In this document: positions 1 to 38,791 of the stretch, piece by piece
Layout: every line of letters starts with the position of its first letter
How positions within the stretch are numbered: position 1 is the first letter of the stretch
Assembly (NCBI RefSeq): GCF_039555335.1
Contig: NW_027305510.1
Span: forward strand, 124,001-188,000
From: Amphiura filiformis
Lineage: Eukaryota > Echinodermata > Ophiuroidea > Amphilepidida > Amphiuridae
Direction of reading: 5' to 3'
Length of the DNA: 64,000 bases
Program-made: the position numbers and the translations under genes
Notes under the pieces: model-generated
What the model saw: the letters and a program-made list of their open reading frames with translations, nothing else
The model's database searches: none
What the model was told of the DNA's origin: nothing

Positions 1-997
1 AGCTAACCAACTCATATCAGGTGGGGGATGGCTCAACCACCTAACCCCCTTGGTCTTCACAATTTCAAAAGACTACAATTACATTTACATAAAGTCACTT
101 CAATGTACATCAGTTGAACATACATGTGTATTTAAAATAGCACTGACTTCATCTCAGTTTTTGCGATTCTTTGTACCGGTACCTGTATCTTTCTTGAACA
201 TAAAGTAATTTTGTATAAGACTTTCCCAGGAGACAGTAATTCCAAAAGAAACTGTTTTGCATATTGGGATTAACTTGCAAAATATAGATCTGAAATTCTG
301 CAAATCTTATTATTTTAAATCCTGTTGTTGACTGTGATATCGTATACAAGTGCAACTTTAACTTACTACAAACTTCATATTTTGGACAACAAATTTCAAA
401 ATACTGTGAATAACTCGTTGTAATGTCAACTTGAATTCATATACATACGTACATATATCATTCTTGTACTTTTAATTACTTAATTTTTCTAGACTAACAT
501 GATTTGTTAATTTCATCAAATTCAGCACCGCTTTTTTGCGTATGCTGCGTTTTAACCCTTGCACAATTTGAGCACCATAACAGGTAGCGAAGTGAAACTA
601 TATATTTTCTGAAAGCTTTTGATGTGGGGAATGCAAAAATGGAGTCTGTTTTGATGTAGGGTAAGGCATTTTAAAAATAGGACCACTTGATCTTTGGCAA
701 TTTTTTTTAATTTTTCCTTTTATCTTCATATATATTTCTTAGCATTGCCCCTGCATCATAAATAACTGCACTTTTTGGAATCCTCATGAAATTTCCTTTC
801 AGAATATGTATACTTTGCCTATAGTAGCATGTACAGGTACTGAAATAATTAATTATAAACAAAAAATGGCGCGATTTCCCAAAAATATGCAATGTCCGGC
901 AAAAATCCCCCAACTCAAAACGCATGGCCTCCTATATTTTTGCAAGGGGCCACTTGAAGCCCTTTTTTAATTCTTGTTTCCATGTTTTTATTTACAG
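1..997. other. Upstream intron or intergenic sequence, no gene seen
   Basis: AT-rich sequence with only short, unsupported reading frames. It ends in a usable 3' splice site (tttatttacag at 987-997). The first recognised exon enters mid-codon, so this stretch is most likely the 3' part of an intron of the zinc-finger gene that starts outside the window. I see no other feature in it. Confidence 0.5.
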
Positions 998-26317
<25,320 letters not shown>

Positions 26318-26949
26318 TGGGTGGTTTACCTTAAGGACCAATATTGGGACCCTTATTCATGTGGGTATATTCCTAATACATTTGGGTGTATTCTTGTATT
26401 ATAACAAGCTACGCCAATCCCTATCAAAATTACTATAATTAAAGACAGAGATAAAAAGAATTTATCGCGTCTGATGTCACTGTCAATTACGATCCTTGAT
26501 TGCAATTGGTTTACACAGGTTAATCAGCGCGTAAAAGGAAGGCCGATCTATCTCGTGCTGATCGGAGAAAAGGAATAGCAACAAATGGCGAAAAAAATAC
26601 GTACTTTTACAAGGCAAAAAGCAGCTTTTCTAGGCATTGTGGACATGGTGCCTTCGGTTATGAAAGTTTCCTACTATAAAGACCTAACTTTTGAGATGGT
26701 TTGCATGTCGAAAGGTGCAAAATTAACAATAAGGCGCCCGGTTATAAATCCACGTTCAGCAAGTTATCATCACAACACTTGTAAACAAACCGTGCTCGAA
26801 TTTGATTGACAGATGACGTCAGACGCGATAAATTCTTTTTATCTGTGTCTTTAATTATAACGCGATATCAGCTGCGGATACGTATGCATGATTTGATATG
26901 GTATCAAAGTGACGCAACCAACACTGGATACATACTATTATTGTTAGTT

Positions 26950-27146
26950 ATATACATTTGGATGTATTCCTAATACATTTGGGTGTATTCCTAATACATT
27001 TGGGTGTATTCCTAATACATTTGGGTGTATTCCTAATACATTTGGGTGTATTCCTAATACACATTGGGTGTATTACTAATACATTTGGGTGTATTCCTAA
27101 TACATTTGGGTGTATTCCTAATACATTTGGGTGTATTCCTAATGCA
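26950..27146 (+). repeat. 21-bp minisatellite array downstream of gene 1
   Basis: Nine to ten units of acatttgggtgtattcctaat, nearly identical. Both strands stay open because the unit is a multiple of three. Confidence 0.85.
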
Positions 27147-27149
27147 AAG

Positions 27150-28756
27150 TTCCCCCATTTTACAGACGTATTAGCAAAGGGCCCATTCATCTTGTAACTC
27201 TTGATTGGGTCACAATAGTGTACATGTGTACAGAAATATTGTGTAATATATGTAGGTAAAATTACTCAATTGTGTCACCATAAGTGGATATTATAAGATG
27301 GAATACATTTGGATGCAACATGTGCTTCCCTAGTTCACACAAGATAACGCATGGCAACACTGTCTTAGCCAGCCACTCAGTTTGGACAGGTAGTTTTCCG
27401 GGGTACTCAGTACAAATGACCATACGGGACGTGCCGCAAACATGGGTAGCATTTTCAGCCTTCTGGTATATCAATGACCCCTTTTTCAAAGCCTATTTTG
27501 GTATATGAATGGGTCCTTTTTTTTAATTTTCTCAATTTTTTCTGAAATCAGCCCAATTTGTCCTTAATCTAGCCAAAATTTGTAAAAACTAAGACAATTT
27601 TGGGTAAATTCGGACGAAAATTTTGACTTTTGGTATATCAATGGGTCCAAATTTCTTGAAAAATTGGTATATTTATGAGTCTACTTTCAAAATCTCAGCG
27701 GCACGTCCCTACCAAAACCAAACTTGAGTACCCCCCCCACCCCCTGGGGTAGTTTTCTCCTGGAACATGCAAGATTAATGTTTGCTAAATTCTAAACATA
27801 ATGTTTGAATATATAAAGTTCTGTGAACTTAAAACAAGACCAGTCTATATAGCAATAGCTCTGACTGAAATGCCTGAAGGGGCACAGGTCTGGTTTTTGT
27901 ATGAGTTTGAGTATATTGAACACAGAATTGTTTGAAATGACAAGATGTTTCTTCTATAGTCGGTCTACTCTGAAGTACAAAGTACCGACGCGGACGCACA
28001 CATTGTGCCGACTTTGAAGGCACGCATACTTGCAGCAGAGATGCAGCACTGCGCACTGTTTACGCGCTATATACGCGCCCGTTGTGACTTTGTACTTCGG
28101 AGTGGACAAACTGTAACATAATAATTGTATAGTTTGCAAATAGCAATGTGTAGTATACTGTCATTTGTGTAAATTGAGATTTTTAACTTTCCCCTCATCC
28201 ATCAGAACAGTTGACTTCTCATTACATTCAGTGTTCATATAAAATTGAACAACTTGCCCATTTGGGTGTATTTATTAATACATTTGGGTGTATTCCTGAT
28301 ACATTTGGGTGTATTCCAACTTTCCCCAGTTTTACTTGTCATTACATTAAATTTATCAACTTGCCCATTAGACTAATTCCAATCAGCCGTCTACACTTTG
28401 CATGTACTGTGTATGCTTCGTAGTGACGACTGATTATCTTACAGCCAATATCATGACGGACTTCTGAAAACTATTCAATGCGACTTCAGTTGTGCGCCGT
28501 GGCGCGACTGACTAGCGGCGCCAGCGTACGCAGCGTCGCTGTACCGTGCTGCTGTGACAAGATCGCGCTCTGAACTTCTAAAAACAACAAGCTCGGACAA
28601 AAGGTCAATTTGGACACAACTGTGCATACTCTATGCCACAGGAATCCTGTTGCAAAATCCGTCACTTTTTTTCCACATAGTTTTCTCAGTCGTCAATCCA
28701 GGCGGTTGACGACTGAGGGCAGCAGTCTACTATATTTACATTTAGTGCATGCCTTA
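27150..28756. other. Intergenic sequence with small inverted-repeat elements
   Basis: No coding region supported. 27961-28109 has inverted ends (gtctactctgaagtacaaagt and its inverse). 28258-28317 holds three units of the 21-bp minisatellite. 28684-28716 is a short perfect hairpin (ctcagtcgtcaa / ttgacgactgag). The stretch 27470-27700 repeats tttggtatatcaatggg in diverged form. Confidence 0.55.
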
Positions 28757-28975
28757 GACATTTGGGTGTATTCTAACATCATTTGGGTGTATTTCTGAGA
28801 CATTCCTGTGTCTTCTAAATACATTTGGGTGTATTCTAAAATGATTTGGGTGTATTTCTGAGACATTTGGGTGTTTTTTAATTCGTGTGTTGTGTATTTT
28901 TGAGACATTTGGGTGTATTCCTAATACATTTGGGAGTATTTCTGAGACATTTGGGTGTTTTTTAAATACATTTAG
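28757..28975 (+). repeat. 21-bp minisatellite, ttctgagacatttgggtgta variant
   Basis: About ten diverged units mixing the cctaatac and ttctgagac variants. Confidence 0.75.
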
Positions 28976-29189
28976 TTGCATGTGTTGGTATTCCATAACA
29001 TGAAGTCAATTTCTGAGCTGAAGAAAAGAGATTATTTTATACATGGTTTTTCTGTGGATTTGGATTTATTTTTTAGGCAGTCAAGTTAGGGCAGTTGATA
29101 CGACATTATTTGAAGATTCATTTGAATCTTTGTCCATGGATGATACCCCCTGGTCAATGATCAGAGTGGCACCCTCACTATGGACCACA

Positions 29190-29371
29190 ATGGCCTCATC
29201 CCAATGGCATAGTTCAATAACCACAATTAAACAATAATAGTGCAAAAATTTGACCTCAAGTTGCAGAGTATGAATTTTTGTACCCAAATCTTCAAAGGTC
29301 ATTCAATGAATGTACAAATGTATTGGGGTTTAAGAACTGTTCCTCTGATCGATGAGCATGTTGTGGATCCT
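29190..29371. repeat. Dispersed repeat also found at 60066-60247
   Basis: About 180 bp including ctcatcccaatggcatagt, gacctcaagttgcagagta and tcttcaaaggtcattcaatg closely matches the segment next to an exon of gene 2. It is non-coding and unclassified. Confidence 0.65.
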
Positions 29372-29478
29372 AGTGCCTGCCATATGAGTGAAAATATGTG
29401 ATGCAACACATCTTTCATGCAGGTGAAGTTAATTTTGAGTTCAGTATTTCTGCTTTGAAAGCATTTTCAAGCTTTAAA

Positions 29479-30566
29479 ATGGGTGTATTCCTAATACATT
29501 TGGGTGTATACCTGATACATTTGGTTGTATTCCTAATACATTTGGGTGTATTTCTAATACATTTGGGTGTATTCCTAATACATTTGGGCATATTCCTAAT
29601 ACATTTGGGTGTATTCCTAATACATTTGGGCATATTCCTAATACATTTGGGCGTATTCCTAATACATTTGGGTGTATTCCTAATACATTTGGGTGTATTC
29701 CTAATACATTTGGGTGTATTCATAATGCATTTCGGTGTATTCCTAATACATTTAGGTATATTCCTAATACATTTGGGTGTATTCCTAATACATTTGGGTG
29801 TATTCCTAATACATTTGGGTGTATTCCTAATACATTTGGGCGTATTCCTAATACATTTGGGTGTATTCCTAATACATTTGGGTGTATTCATAATGCATTT
29901 CGGTGTATTCATAATGCATTTCGGTGTATTCCTAATACATTTAGGTATATTCCTAATACATTTGGGTGTATTCCTAATACATTTGGGTGTATTCCTAATA
30001 CATTTGGGTGTATTCCTAATACATTTGGGCGTATTCCTAATACATTTGGGTGTATTCCTAATACATTTGGGTGTATTCATAATGCATTTCGGTGTATTCA
30101 TAATGCATTTCGGTGTATTCCTAATACATTTAGGTGTATTCCTAATACATTTGGGTGTATTCCTAATACATTTGGGCGTATTCCTAATACATTTGGGCGT
30201 ATTCCTAATACATTTGGGCGTATTCCTAATACATTTGGGCGTATTCCTAATACATTTGGGCGTATTCATAATGCATTTCGGTGTATTCATAATGCATTTC
30301 GGTGTATTCCCAATACATTGAGGTGTATTCCCAATACATTGCGGTGTATTCCCAATACATTGCGGTGTATTCTCAATACATTATGTGTATTCCCAATACA
30401 TTGCGTGTATTCCCAATACATTATGGTGTATTCCCAATACATTATGGTGTATTCCCAATACATTATGGTGTATTCCCAATACATTGCGGTGTATTCCCAA
30501 TACATTGCGGTGTATTCCCAATACATTGCGGTGTATTCCCAATACATTGCGGTGTATTCCCAATAA
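29479..30566 (+). repeat. Large 21-bp minisatellite array (about 52 units) with higher-order structure
   Basis: A continuous 1.1-kb array. The main unit is acatttgggtgtattcctaat. Blocks with cataatgcatttcggtg recur after groups of five to nine units, forming a multi-unit higher-order repeat, and the last third switches to a cccaatacattgcggtgt variant. The 21-bp length keeps reading frames open on both strands (repeating GVFLIHL and NTPKCIR), but these are not genes. Confidence 0.95.
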
Positions 30567-30780
30567 AAAAACTTTTTTTAAACTAAATGTAGACCAAATT
30601 TTGTAAAATTCATCTGTCTTATGAATTTCAACCTGAGATGAGTACACCTGGTCTCAGATTTCAACACTTTCCAACCGCAATTTAAAGGTGGGTAACCTGA
30701 TTCACAGCCTCATCCCCAACTTTTTCCTACCAAAACGCATGTTTTGGTACCAGGTGAAAGCTCATATTTTTCTCATTACA

Positions 30781-31002
30781 TACTGAAATTAGGAGTTTCA
30801 AATCGGTATATTTCAGTTCAGTTCAGTTTATTTCATCCATTCAAAATACATGTTAACATAATACAGAATAATATTTTCTTGTGTAAAACAGTGTGGAACA
30901 TTATATTTCCAAAGATATCAAAAAACCACATTTGAGACTAATTCTACAGTTTTTTGATGATATCTTCGGAAATACACCGATTTGGAACTCCTAATTTCAG
31001 AA
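30781..31002. mobile_element. Hairpin element with a nested insertion
   Basis: ctgaaattaggagtttcaaa at the left and its inverse (ggaactcctaatttcag) at the right enclose further pairing (gatatc...). An asymmetrical piece with cagttcagtttatttcatcc (about 30815-30900) appears to be inserted in one arm. Confidence 0.6.
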
Positions 31003-31282
31003 AAATTGGATCGTTCATATGATATCAATTTATTACATGATCATGATGATTATCATAAATAAAAACAATGTAGACTGCCAATTTCACGCTGTATAAATTT
31101 CAGTAATACCATAAGGAATTAGTCGCATTCACAAGGAACATTTTCATGTTCTTTTTACATGAATGTTTGAAAGTGACAACATTTTATGTCATAAGTTTTA
31201 AAGAATTTGATTTTCCAAATATATCAGGTCACTTCATGTTGCAAACTGACCACCTGGAAATCAACATTCGGTGCAACTTGTA

Positions 31283-31649
31283 TAAGCAAGTTCGATAATT
31301 CAGAACAGAGTGCATTGTGGGTGAAAGTCTGTTGGGATATCACAGCCAGGCCTCACAGTATTTCAATGGTGACGAACTTTGCACTTTTCAAAAAACCTTT
31401 TTGATTTTTTTTTGGCAAGTTGTTGGGTCTGATTGTCCCCATAGAACTTTTGTATAACATACAAATATAGTTTGAACCTACCTTGGAAGTACCAACGTTG
31501 TAAATGACAAATAAAATCACAAGAATTCCCGATCAGTCAAAGTCCATTCCCACAGCCGTCTATGGGAGGATTGTGTTATTATATCCCCAATACTGGCCAA
31601 GAATATTACCCACAATGCACTCTGTTCTGAATTATCGAATTAGCTTATT
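31283..31649. mobile_element. MITE with 39-bp inverted ends
   Basis: Ends containing ttcgataattcagaacagag (left) and ctctgttctgaattatcgaa (right) are inverse copies, continuing to tgcattgtgggt and its partner. The interior is non-coding. Confidence 0.7.
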
Positions 31650-31741
31650 GAGATGGCAGTAAAACCTCCCTCAAGGGGTGTATGGATTTCAACATTGGGT
31701 GCAACTTGTATTGCAGATGGCAGTAAAACCTCCCTCAAGGG

Positions 31742-31902
31742 CAGTGGCGGCACCAGGAATTTTTTCGGGGCGAAATCGACAAATTTTATGCTAAAATTGC
31801 CTCTAAAAGTGGAAATTTACGTAATTTGGGGTTTTTACCTTAACAGTGGGGGTGGGGGGGGGGGCAAGAAATATATTGGGGGGGGGGCAGATGCCGCCAC
31901 TG
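31742..31902. mobile_element. hAT-type MITE with 8-bp target duplication
   Basis: The ends cagtggcggca and tgccgccactg are inverse. The 8-bp flank ctcaaggg appears at 31734-31741 and 31903-31910. Both features are typical of hAT transposons. The interior holds long G runs and no gene. Confidence 0.85.
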
Positions 31903-32132
31903 CTCAAGGGGTATATGGATTTCAAATGGAATATATCCCATTGTATACATCTTCATTACCATGGTTATCCTTTCCACACGGGGTGTAGACCAGGCAAGGT
32001 ATCTTACCCTTCCCATAGTCCTTTGCAACATGATGCATCACCTCATTACAGCAAATGACACTTCTATTACTTTGTGCAGGTTCCCTTTATGTTCATGTTG
32101 CAAATAGACTAGCTAAACATGGGTCGATAGTC

Positions 32133-32363
32133 AATAGAGAGTTCCCGTGTTTTCAAGCGGAACGGACTACAATAGTGTTTATAACGTGATTCGCACAGCC
32201 GTATTCCTCATTCCTTTGATTTGGTCAATGACCCTGTTGGTGCTACATTCTACAAAATAACATTTGCTAATTATTGCGCGAGTGTTGGTATTCTGAAAAT
32301 TGTAAACGGAGTTTAGGTTTCCCTCCAAGATGGCGGGTAACCCAAAACACGGGAACTCTCTAT
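32133..32363. mobile_element. MITE with agagagttcccgtgtttt ends
   Basis: atagagagttcccgtgttt at the left and the inverse aaacacgggaactctctat at the right bound about 230 bp without coding potential. Confidence 0.7.
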
Positions 32364-32676
32364 AGATCAACATATTTTGTAAGGTCTGGATGTGTTCTGA
32401 TAATTGATGCATTTTTGTCACTAAAATTGAAATTGAAGAAATGCATTGTGGGAAGTGTAAGATAACTGCAGATGACAAATTTCAAATTTTCTTTAAATTT
32501 CAGAATTGTACATTTCCATGACCATAGTATGAAATCGGCATGAAAAATGGCCTGCATGAAGAAATAGAATACTCAATAGTGTGATAATAATGGACTGTAA
32601 ATAAATGTTATAATGTGTGAGATAAAATAAATGTGACAAACTTAACACATTTTGTTACCTTTGATTTTTACTATAC

Positions 32677-32866
32677 TTTGATCAGCTCTTAATAGGCGGG
32701 AATTATTCGGTTTTTGTTGCTGCGCGAGTCAATAAAGTTCCAAAAGCACACGTCATTCACGGAAAACGCAAAGCGCAGTTCGCGTAGGTGCTGCGCCCAG
32801 CTGTATGTACGCCATTCTGTATCAATCCACGATGTTATGAGTCCCGCCTATTAAGAGCTGATCAAG
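32677..32866. mobile_element. MITE with tgatcagctcttaataggcg ends
   Basis: tgatcagctcttaataggcg at 32679 and its exact inverse ending at 32864 bound about 185 bp. It is non-coding. Confidence 0.75.
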
Positions 32867-32884
32867 TATATTGTATGTAATCTT

Positions 32885-33471
32885 GTAAATATTGGGTGTA
32901 TTTCTGGGACATACATTTGGGTGCAAGATTTAATTCAAAACTTAATTCAAAACTTTGTGATTTGGGTGTATTCTATACATTTTGGGGTACTACACTTGAC
33001 TGTATTCTTGATAAATGCATTTGGATGTATTCATATTTCATTTGGGTGCATTTCTGAGACATTTGGGTGTATTCCTAATACATTTGGGTGCATTTCTGAG
33101 ACATTTGGGTGTATTCCTAATATTTGATTTGGGTGCATTTCCGAGACATTTGGATGTATTCCTTATACATTTAGGTGCATTTCCGAGACATTTGGGTGTA
33201 TTCCTAATACAGACATTTGTGTGTATTCCTAATACATTTGGGTGCATTTCCGAGACATTTGGGTGTATTCCTAATACATTTGGGTGTATTTCTGTGACAT
33301 TTGGGTGTATTTCTGATACATTTGGGTGTATTCCTAATACATTTGGGTGCATTTCTGAAACATTTGGGTGTATTCCTAATACATTTGGGTGCATTTCTGA
33401 GACATTTGGGTGTATTCCTTATACATTTGAGTGCATTTCCGAGCCATTTGGGTGTATGCCTAATACAGACT
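32885..33471 (+). repeat. Minisatellite with alternating 21-bp units (42-bp period)
   Basis: Units alternate between cctaatacatttgggtgc and ttctgagacatttgggtgt, giving a 42-bp period. The array resumes at 35925-36206 on the far side of a retrotransposon, and both parts share an odd unit (cctaatatttgatttggg), so it was one array split by the insertion. Confidence 0.85.
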
Positions 33472-35924
33472 CTCTCTCTCTCTAGGTGCCATATCCTAAG
33501 ACGTTGGCGATCATGTCATGCCACAATTCTCTGTTATAAGCCATCTCCAGAAGCTCTGTCGCTTTATGTTCAGCTCCCTTTCTTTTTTAGCCAGTCTTTC
33601 AGATTTGATAACCACATCACTCTCTTCCTGCCTCTGCTCCTTGTTCCTTCTATTCTTCCTGTCAATACTAGGTTCTCGAAACCATCCTTTCTGAGGATAT
33701 GACCAAGGAATTTGAGCTGCTTAACTCTGATTTCACGTAACAGCTTCCTGTTCACATTTGCTCTACTTATGACATCGTCATTAGACACTTTATCAGTCCA
33801 CGGGATCTTCATCATTCTTCTAAGGAACCACATCTCGCTGCTCTCCAATCTTCTTTTAATGTCTGTTGTTATTGACCATGCTTCACTTCCATACATTAAT
33901 ACAGGGATGACATAGCAGTTGAGTACCCGAATTCTGGTCTCTATACTGAGGGCACTGTTTTTTAGGATCTTGTCTAATTTTGAGAACGCAGACTTAGCCA
34001 GTACAATCCTTCTCTTAACCTCCTTAATACATCTGGCATCTTCTGTGATTAGACTGCCAAGGTAGTTGAAGGAGGAAACTTGCTTAATTCTTTGATCTTT
34101 CACCTTCAATATGCATGTTGGGCTTTCAGTCTTTGATACCACCATACATTCTGTCTTCTTGCAATTTAACGATAAACCTTTCCTCTCACTTTCCTGAACC
34201 ACCACATCAAGAAGCCTTTGCAGATCCTCCTCAGACTCAGCTAATAGGACAGTGTCATCTGCATATCTTATGTTCGTGATGTTATGTCCACCTATACCGA
34301 GACCATTTTCCTTTTCTAGCTCCCTTAGGATCGGCTCACTGTAATAATTAAAGAGATCTGGTGACATCACACATCCCTGTCTGACTCCTCTCTTAATGCT
34401 TGTATATTCACTACAATCTCCATCCACCTATATGCACGCTGTTTGGTTCCAATAAAGGTTCTGCAACAGTCGTAGATCCTTTCCATGCAGGTCTAGCTTA
34501 CCAAGATCTTCAAAAAGCTGATCATGTCTCACCTTGTCAAAGGCTTTTGAGTAGTCAATGAAACACATGAAAACATCCTTCTGCATCTCTACCGCTCTCT
34601 CTGTTATCATTCTCAAGACATAAATCGCATTCCTGGTACCAGCATCTTCTACAAAGCCGAACTGCTCTTTACCAATCTCAGGTTTTATTCTACTTCTTGC
34701 ACGGAGTAACAGGATTCTTAGAATTATCTTTGTAACATGGCTCATAAGGCTAATTGTACGGTGTTGTTCACAATCCACAGCGCCCGGTTTCTTGGGAAGA
34801 GCAATAAAGATTGATTTGCTCAGGTCTTCCGGAAATATCCCATCATCATACATTCTGTTGATGACTCCTGCCAGTTTCTCAATTCCATAATCCGCTAATG
34901 CTTCAATCATTTCAACAACAATCCCATCTGGCCCAGCAACCTTATTTCTGCTCATCATTTTTATAGCTGATCGAACCTCTGACTGCAATATCTTTGGACC
35001 CTCAATAGAATCTGGAAAGCTTGGCAAACCGTCCCTTACATCGTGAAATAACTCCCCAACATATTCAATCCACCTTTTCATTACATCATCTTTCCCTACC
35101 AGCATATTACCATTCTTTGCCTTGATGCACCCAGAGCTTGAACAGCCTGATTTCCTGCCTGAGATCTCATTTATCCTCTGGTACACATTCCGATTCTCTC
35201 CAAATTGACTCTCAATTTGGGCACATTCACTATTAAGCCAGGTCTCTTTGGCCTCCTTGCAACGTTTCTTTATTTGCCTGTCCAACTCTCTATATTCTTT
35301 TGAATCCCTGTCCATGATCTTTTGCCTGTCTCTCATCATTGATAGAATTTCTTCTGTCATCCACTTGCTTTTACTTTCTCTCTTCTTCTTTGGCAGGCAT
35401 TCCTCTGCTGTTTCAACCAAGATATCCCTCATTGATTCCCATGTCATCTCTTCTCCTTCGTCTATAAGTTGCTCAAACCTGTTCTCCACTTTGATGGAAT
35501 ACTCCATTCGGATCTCTGGTTTCTTCAGCTGTTCAAAATCTACCTTCTTCGTGATCTTCGCTCTCTGTGTGCATACTACTGGAATATGATCACTTCCGCA
35601 GTCTGCCCCTGGATGTGTCTTCGCATGTTTCACTGCTCTTCTAAATCTGTCATTAATGGTTATGTAATCTATCTGGTTCCTTGTGCGATTCCCAGGGCTC
35701 TTCCATGTATATATTCTTCTGGGGTGCTCCTTAAACCAAGTGTTTGTGATTACCATGTTGTTTGCTTCACACCACTGAACCCATCTATCACCACGCTCAT
35801 TTCTTTCTCCAAGTCCAAACTCGCCTACTGTTTTGCCATCTTGTCCTTGCCCCACCTTTGCATTCAAATCTCCCATGATCAGTTGTATTTCATCTGATTT
35901 GCACTGAGACTTTGCTTCCTCCTT
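33472..35924 (-). mobile_element. RTE-like non-LTR retrotransposon, 5'-truncated, one nonsense codon
   Basis: Minus strand. The first part (35910 down to 34428) encodes the C-terminal half of an AP endonuclease (IMGDLNAKVG ... GSDHIPV) and the start of a reverse transcriptase (NKVAGPDGI, FIDYSKAFDKVRH). An in-frame TAG at about 34428-34430 separates it from the rest: GVRQGCVMSPDLFN, IRYADDTVLL, FNYLGSLIT, and a C-terminal LGHILRKDGFENLVLTGRIE region. Otherwise the frame is intact over about 810 codons, so the copy is young. The 3' end shows a short (CT/AG) run at 33472-33484. Insertion is inside the 42-bp minisatellite. Confidence 0.9.
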
Positions 35925-36206
35925 GTGTGTATTCCTAATACATTTGGGTGCATTTCCGAGACATTTGGGTGTATTCCTAATATTTGATTTGGGTGTATTT
36001 CTCTGATACATTTGGGTGTATTCCTAATACATTTGGGTGCATTTCTGAGCCATTTGGATGTATTCCTAATACATTTGGGTGCATTTCTGAGACATTTGGG
36101 TGTATTCCTATTACATTTGGGAGCATTTCCGAGACATTTGTGTGTATTCCTAATACATTTTGGGTGCATTTCTGAGACATTTGGGATATTCCTGATACAT
36201 TTAGGT
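35925..36206 (+). repeat. Right part of the split 42-bp minisatellite
   Basis: A continuation of the array at 32885-33471 with the same alternating units. Frames open across it on either strand are repeat artefacts. Confidence 0.85.
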
Positions 36207-36733
36207 ATGTGATCTAAATCTGATCTGATCTTGGTCTATGTGTAGGCCAAAGAAAACTATATCTCGGGAACTGTGCGCACAATTATTGTGGATGGGCATA
36301 TTGTTTTTAAAAGGGTAGCGGAATGTGGACCTTTTTTTCCCTCCCAAAACACTCACTCATGCAAAAGTGGACATCACTCATCTAAAAATCAACTTTTGTG
36401 GACAATGAACAATTATTTCAACCCTGTGAAAAGTCTTGGCCCCCCCCCCCTCTTGTCCCCCCTGTGGGAAGGTAGCCGCCCCGATATTTAAGATTTTTGT
36501 GTGTTTCTGACCAAATTAGGGAGTGTTCATTAATACTTTGGTAGGGGGGGCTGGTAAAAAGGGAGGGGGACCTTAAAATAGGGGGGACCAACAAGTTTTA
36601 GGTATTTCGAAAGGGGGGGGGGGGGTCAAAAAGTTTTCCGCTTTAAAACCCAAAATTTCTGCGCGCTTCGCTCGCATTGAGACTATATCACTTTTAACAT
36701 GGGCAAGTTTGGGTTTTCAATGATTTTGTTTGA
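36207..36733. other. Intergenic sequence with G/C runs
   Basis: No gene seen. Contains long C and G runs at 36440-36640 and no clear repeat borders. Confidence 0.4.
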
Positions 36734-37640
36734 GGGGGCGCAGCACTAATTCAGCGTCCCATAGGATAACGTGTGAATTCGGCCTACTTCAAGCGCCATT
36801 TCTGGCGTCCCTGCAATACTTGGCAAAATAAATTTGGTATCAAATTAAAGCTCTGTTTCTCTAGATTCCAAAACTTGTCGGCATATATCGATGACCATTG
36901 ACTTTTTTCGCTATTTGCGGTGCAAAAAAAAGAGCTAAAATATGCTAAACTCACCACTCACATTTCAAAATCGGCTTTTCTCTTAATCCGCCACAGAGAA
37001 TTGCTTTTGAGATCAAATGTCCAGTTTTTTTCTACTTGTTCATTAAAGATACTTGTCGAATTCCTATGAGCCGATATTGAGTGATTTAAAGTGAACATGT
37101 CGGTAGATATGGCCGCTACAATCTCATATTCACTGTGGACTATATTAGCCGAATTTCGTTGTTACATAAAATGCGGAGTGATTTAGTGTTGCGCCCTCTT
37201 ATAAGGTGTTAAAAGTTTTCAAAATCAGCATTTATTACTCATTAAGTAAACTAGAGAAAATTTGAAGCTCAACACCGAAGATTTCATGTCTCTGCGACAT
37301 TCCGTTCAAGAGAAATGATGTTTTAAAGATCAGTGCCAAACGCCGAAAATCGAACATTTCGACTTTCCCTCAAATATGCCAGAGTTTGTACAAAACTCAC
37401 TAAATTAGTGACAGACGACAATTTGAGCATGTCTTTGAACCAAGTTTAATTTCTTTTCTAGATTATCAGTGTTGCCATTTTGTTTTGGAAATCATTTATT
37501 ACTGAGTCTGAAGTATAACCCCCCCCCCCCCCCGTTCCAGTGGTAACAATTACTATCTTTTTGCGTAGGCCTACTGAATATTCAGCAAAACGGCTTCATG
37601 CAGATTAACAATGTCTATTAACCTTAAAATCTTTGAAGAA
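36734..37640. mobile_element. Second, partial copy of the gggggcgc terminal-inverted-repeat element
   Basis: 36734-37198 matches the 470-bp end module of the element at 3881 (ends ggggg cgcagcacta and tttagtgttgcgccctc). 37199 to about 37630 matches the left two-thirds of that element's middle part. The right module is missing, so this is a truncated composite copy. It shows the middle segment belongs to the element family and is not host filler. Confidence 0.8.
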
Positions 37641-38069
37641 AAATGTTTTAAAATAAAATAGAATATTGGTTTCTTCCATAAACGTGATCAATATCACATT
37701 GTTTCACTCCTCCACATCCCCATCCATTATAGCGATGGTCCTATATCCTATGAATCCGGGTTGGAATTTTCGATATTTGAAAACTTAGGTTAGAAGGGAG
37801 GGGGTTAGCCTTCTAACGAAAGGACTTTCGTTTATAATAGGGCTTCATCGAACCTTTGGGTTGTTCCCTAACATCGGAATCAAAACCTGTAGCTAGATGG
37901 TCAGAGGGGGCAAACCTTTGTTTGTTTGTTTACCCAGGTTGGTCCGTGAGGAACACATGCTAATCCATGGAAAACCATGGACCGCTCCAAGCTCATACAA
38001 ATGCACAAGCCTGGATAGCCAGTGTAGGCTAATATAGGCCTAGGCATGCTGGCCTAGATAGCTTGAGAG
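37641..38069. other. Intergenic sequence, nothing recognised
   Basis: AT-rich, non-coding. It includes tttgtttgtttgttta and several taggcct motifs. No supported feature. Confidence 0.4.
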
Positions 38070-38535
<466 letters not shown>

Positions 38536-38791
38536 GAGATAGACACCTTAATCACCCCTGTAGGTCAAATAGTTTCAGAGTTATTGTCATTATACCTGGT
38601 TCATAAGTAGGCCTACATTTTTGGCGGCCATTTTGAAAAACGGCCATATAGGCCTACAGTAGAATTTGAAAGACCTAGTATGCATACCCTACTCGAATCA
38701 ACATTCAAACTTTCTTCTTGAAAAATTGTATACGGGTCTGTAGGACAGGGCCAGGACTATTATATTGAACGCTCCCATTTACAGTTAGCAG

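Noticed and set aside
29043..29237. Possible exon after the acceptor-like ttttttag at 29069-29076
   Set aside because: No donor, domain or partner exon was found, and the right half belongs to a dispersed repeat also present at 60066.
29398..30321. 307-codon open frame (and an opposing 291-codon frame) over the minisatellite
   Set aside because: Both are made only of the 21-bp unit, which has no stop in several frames. No splice context, domain or start signal.
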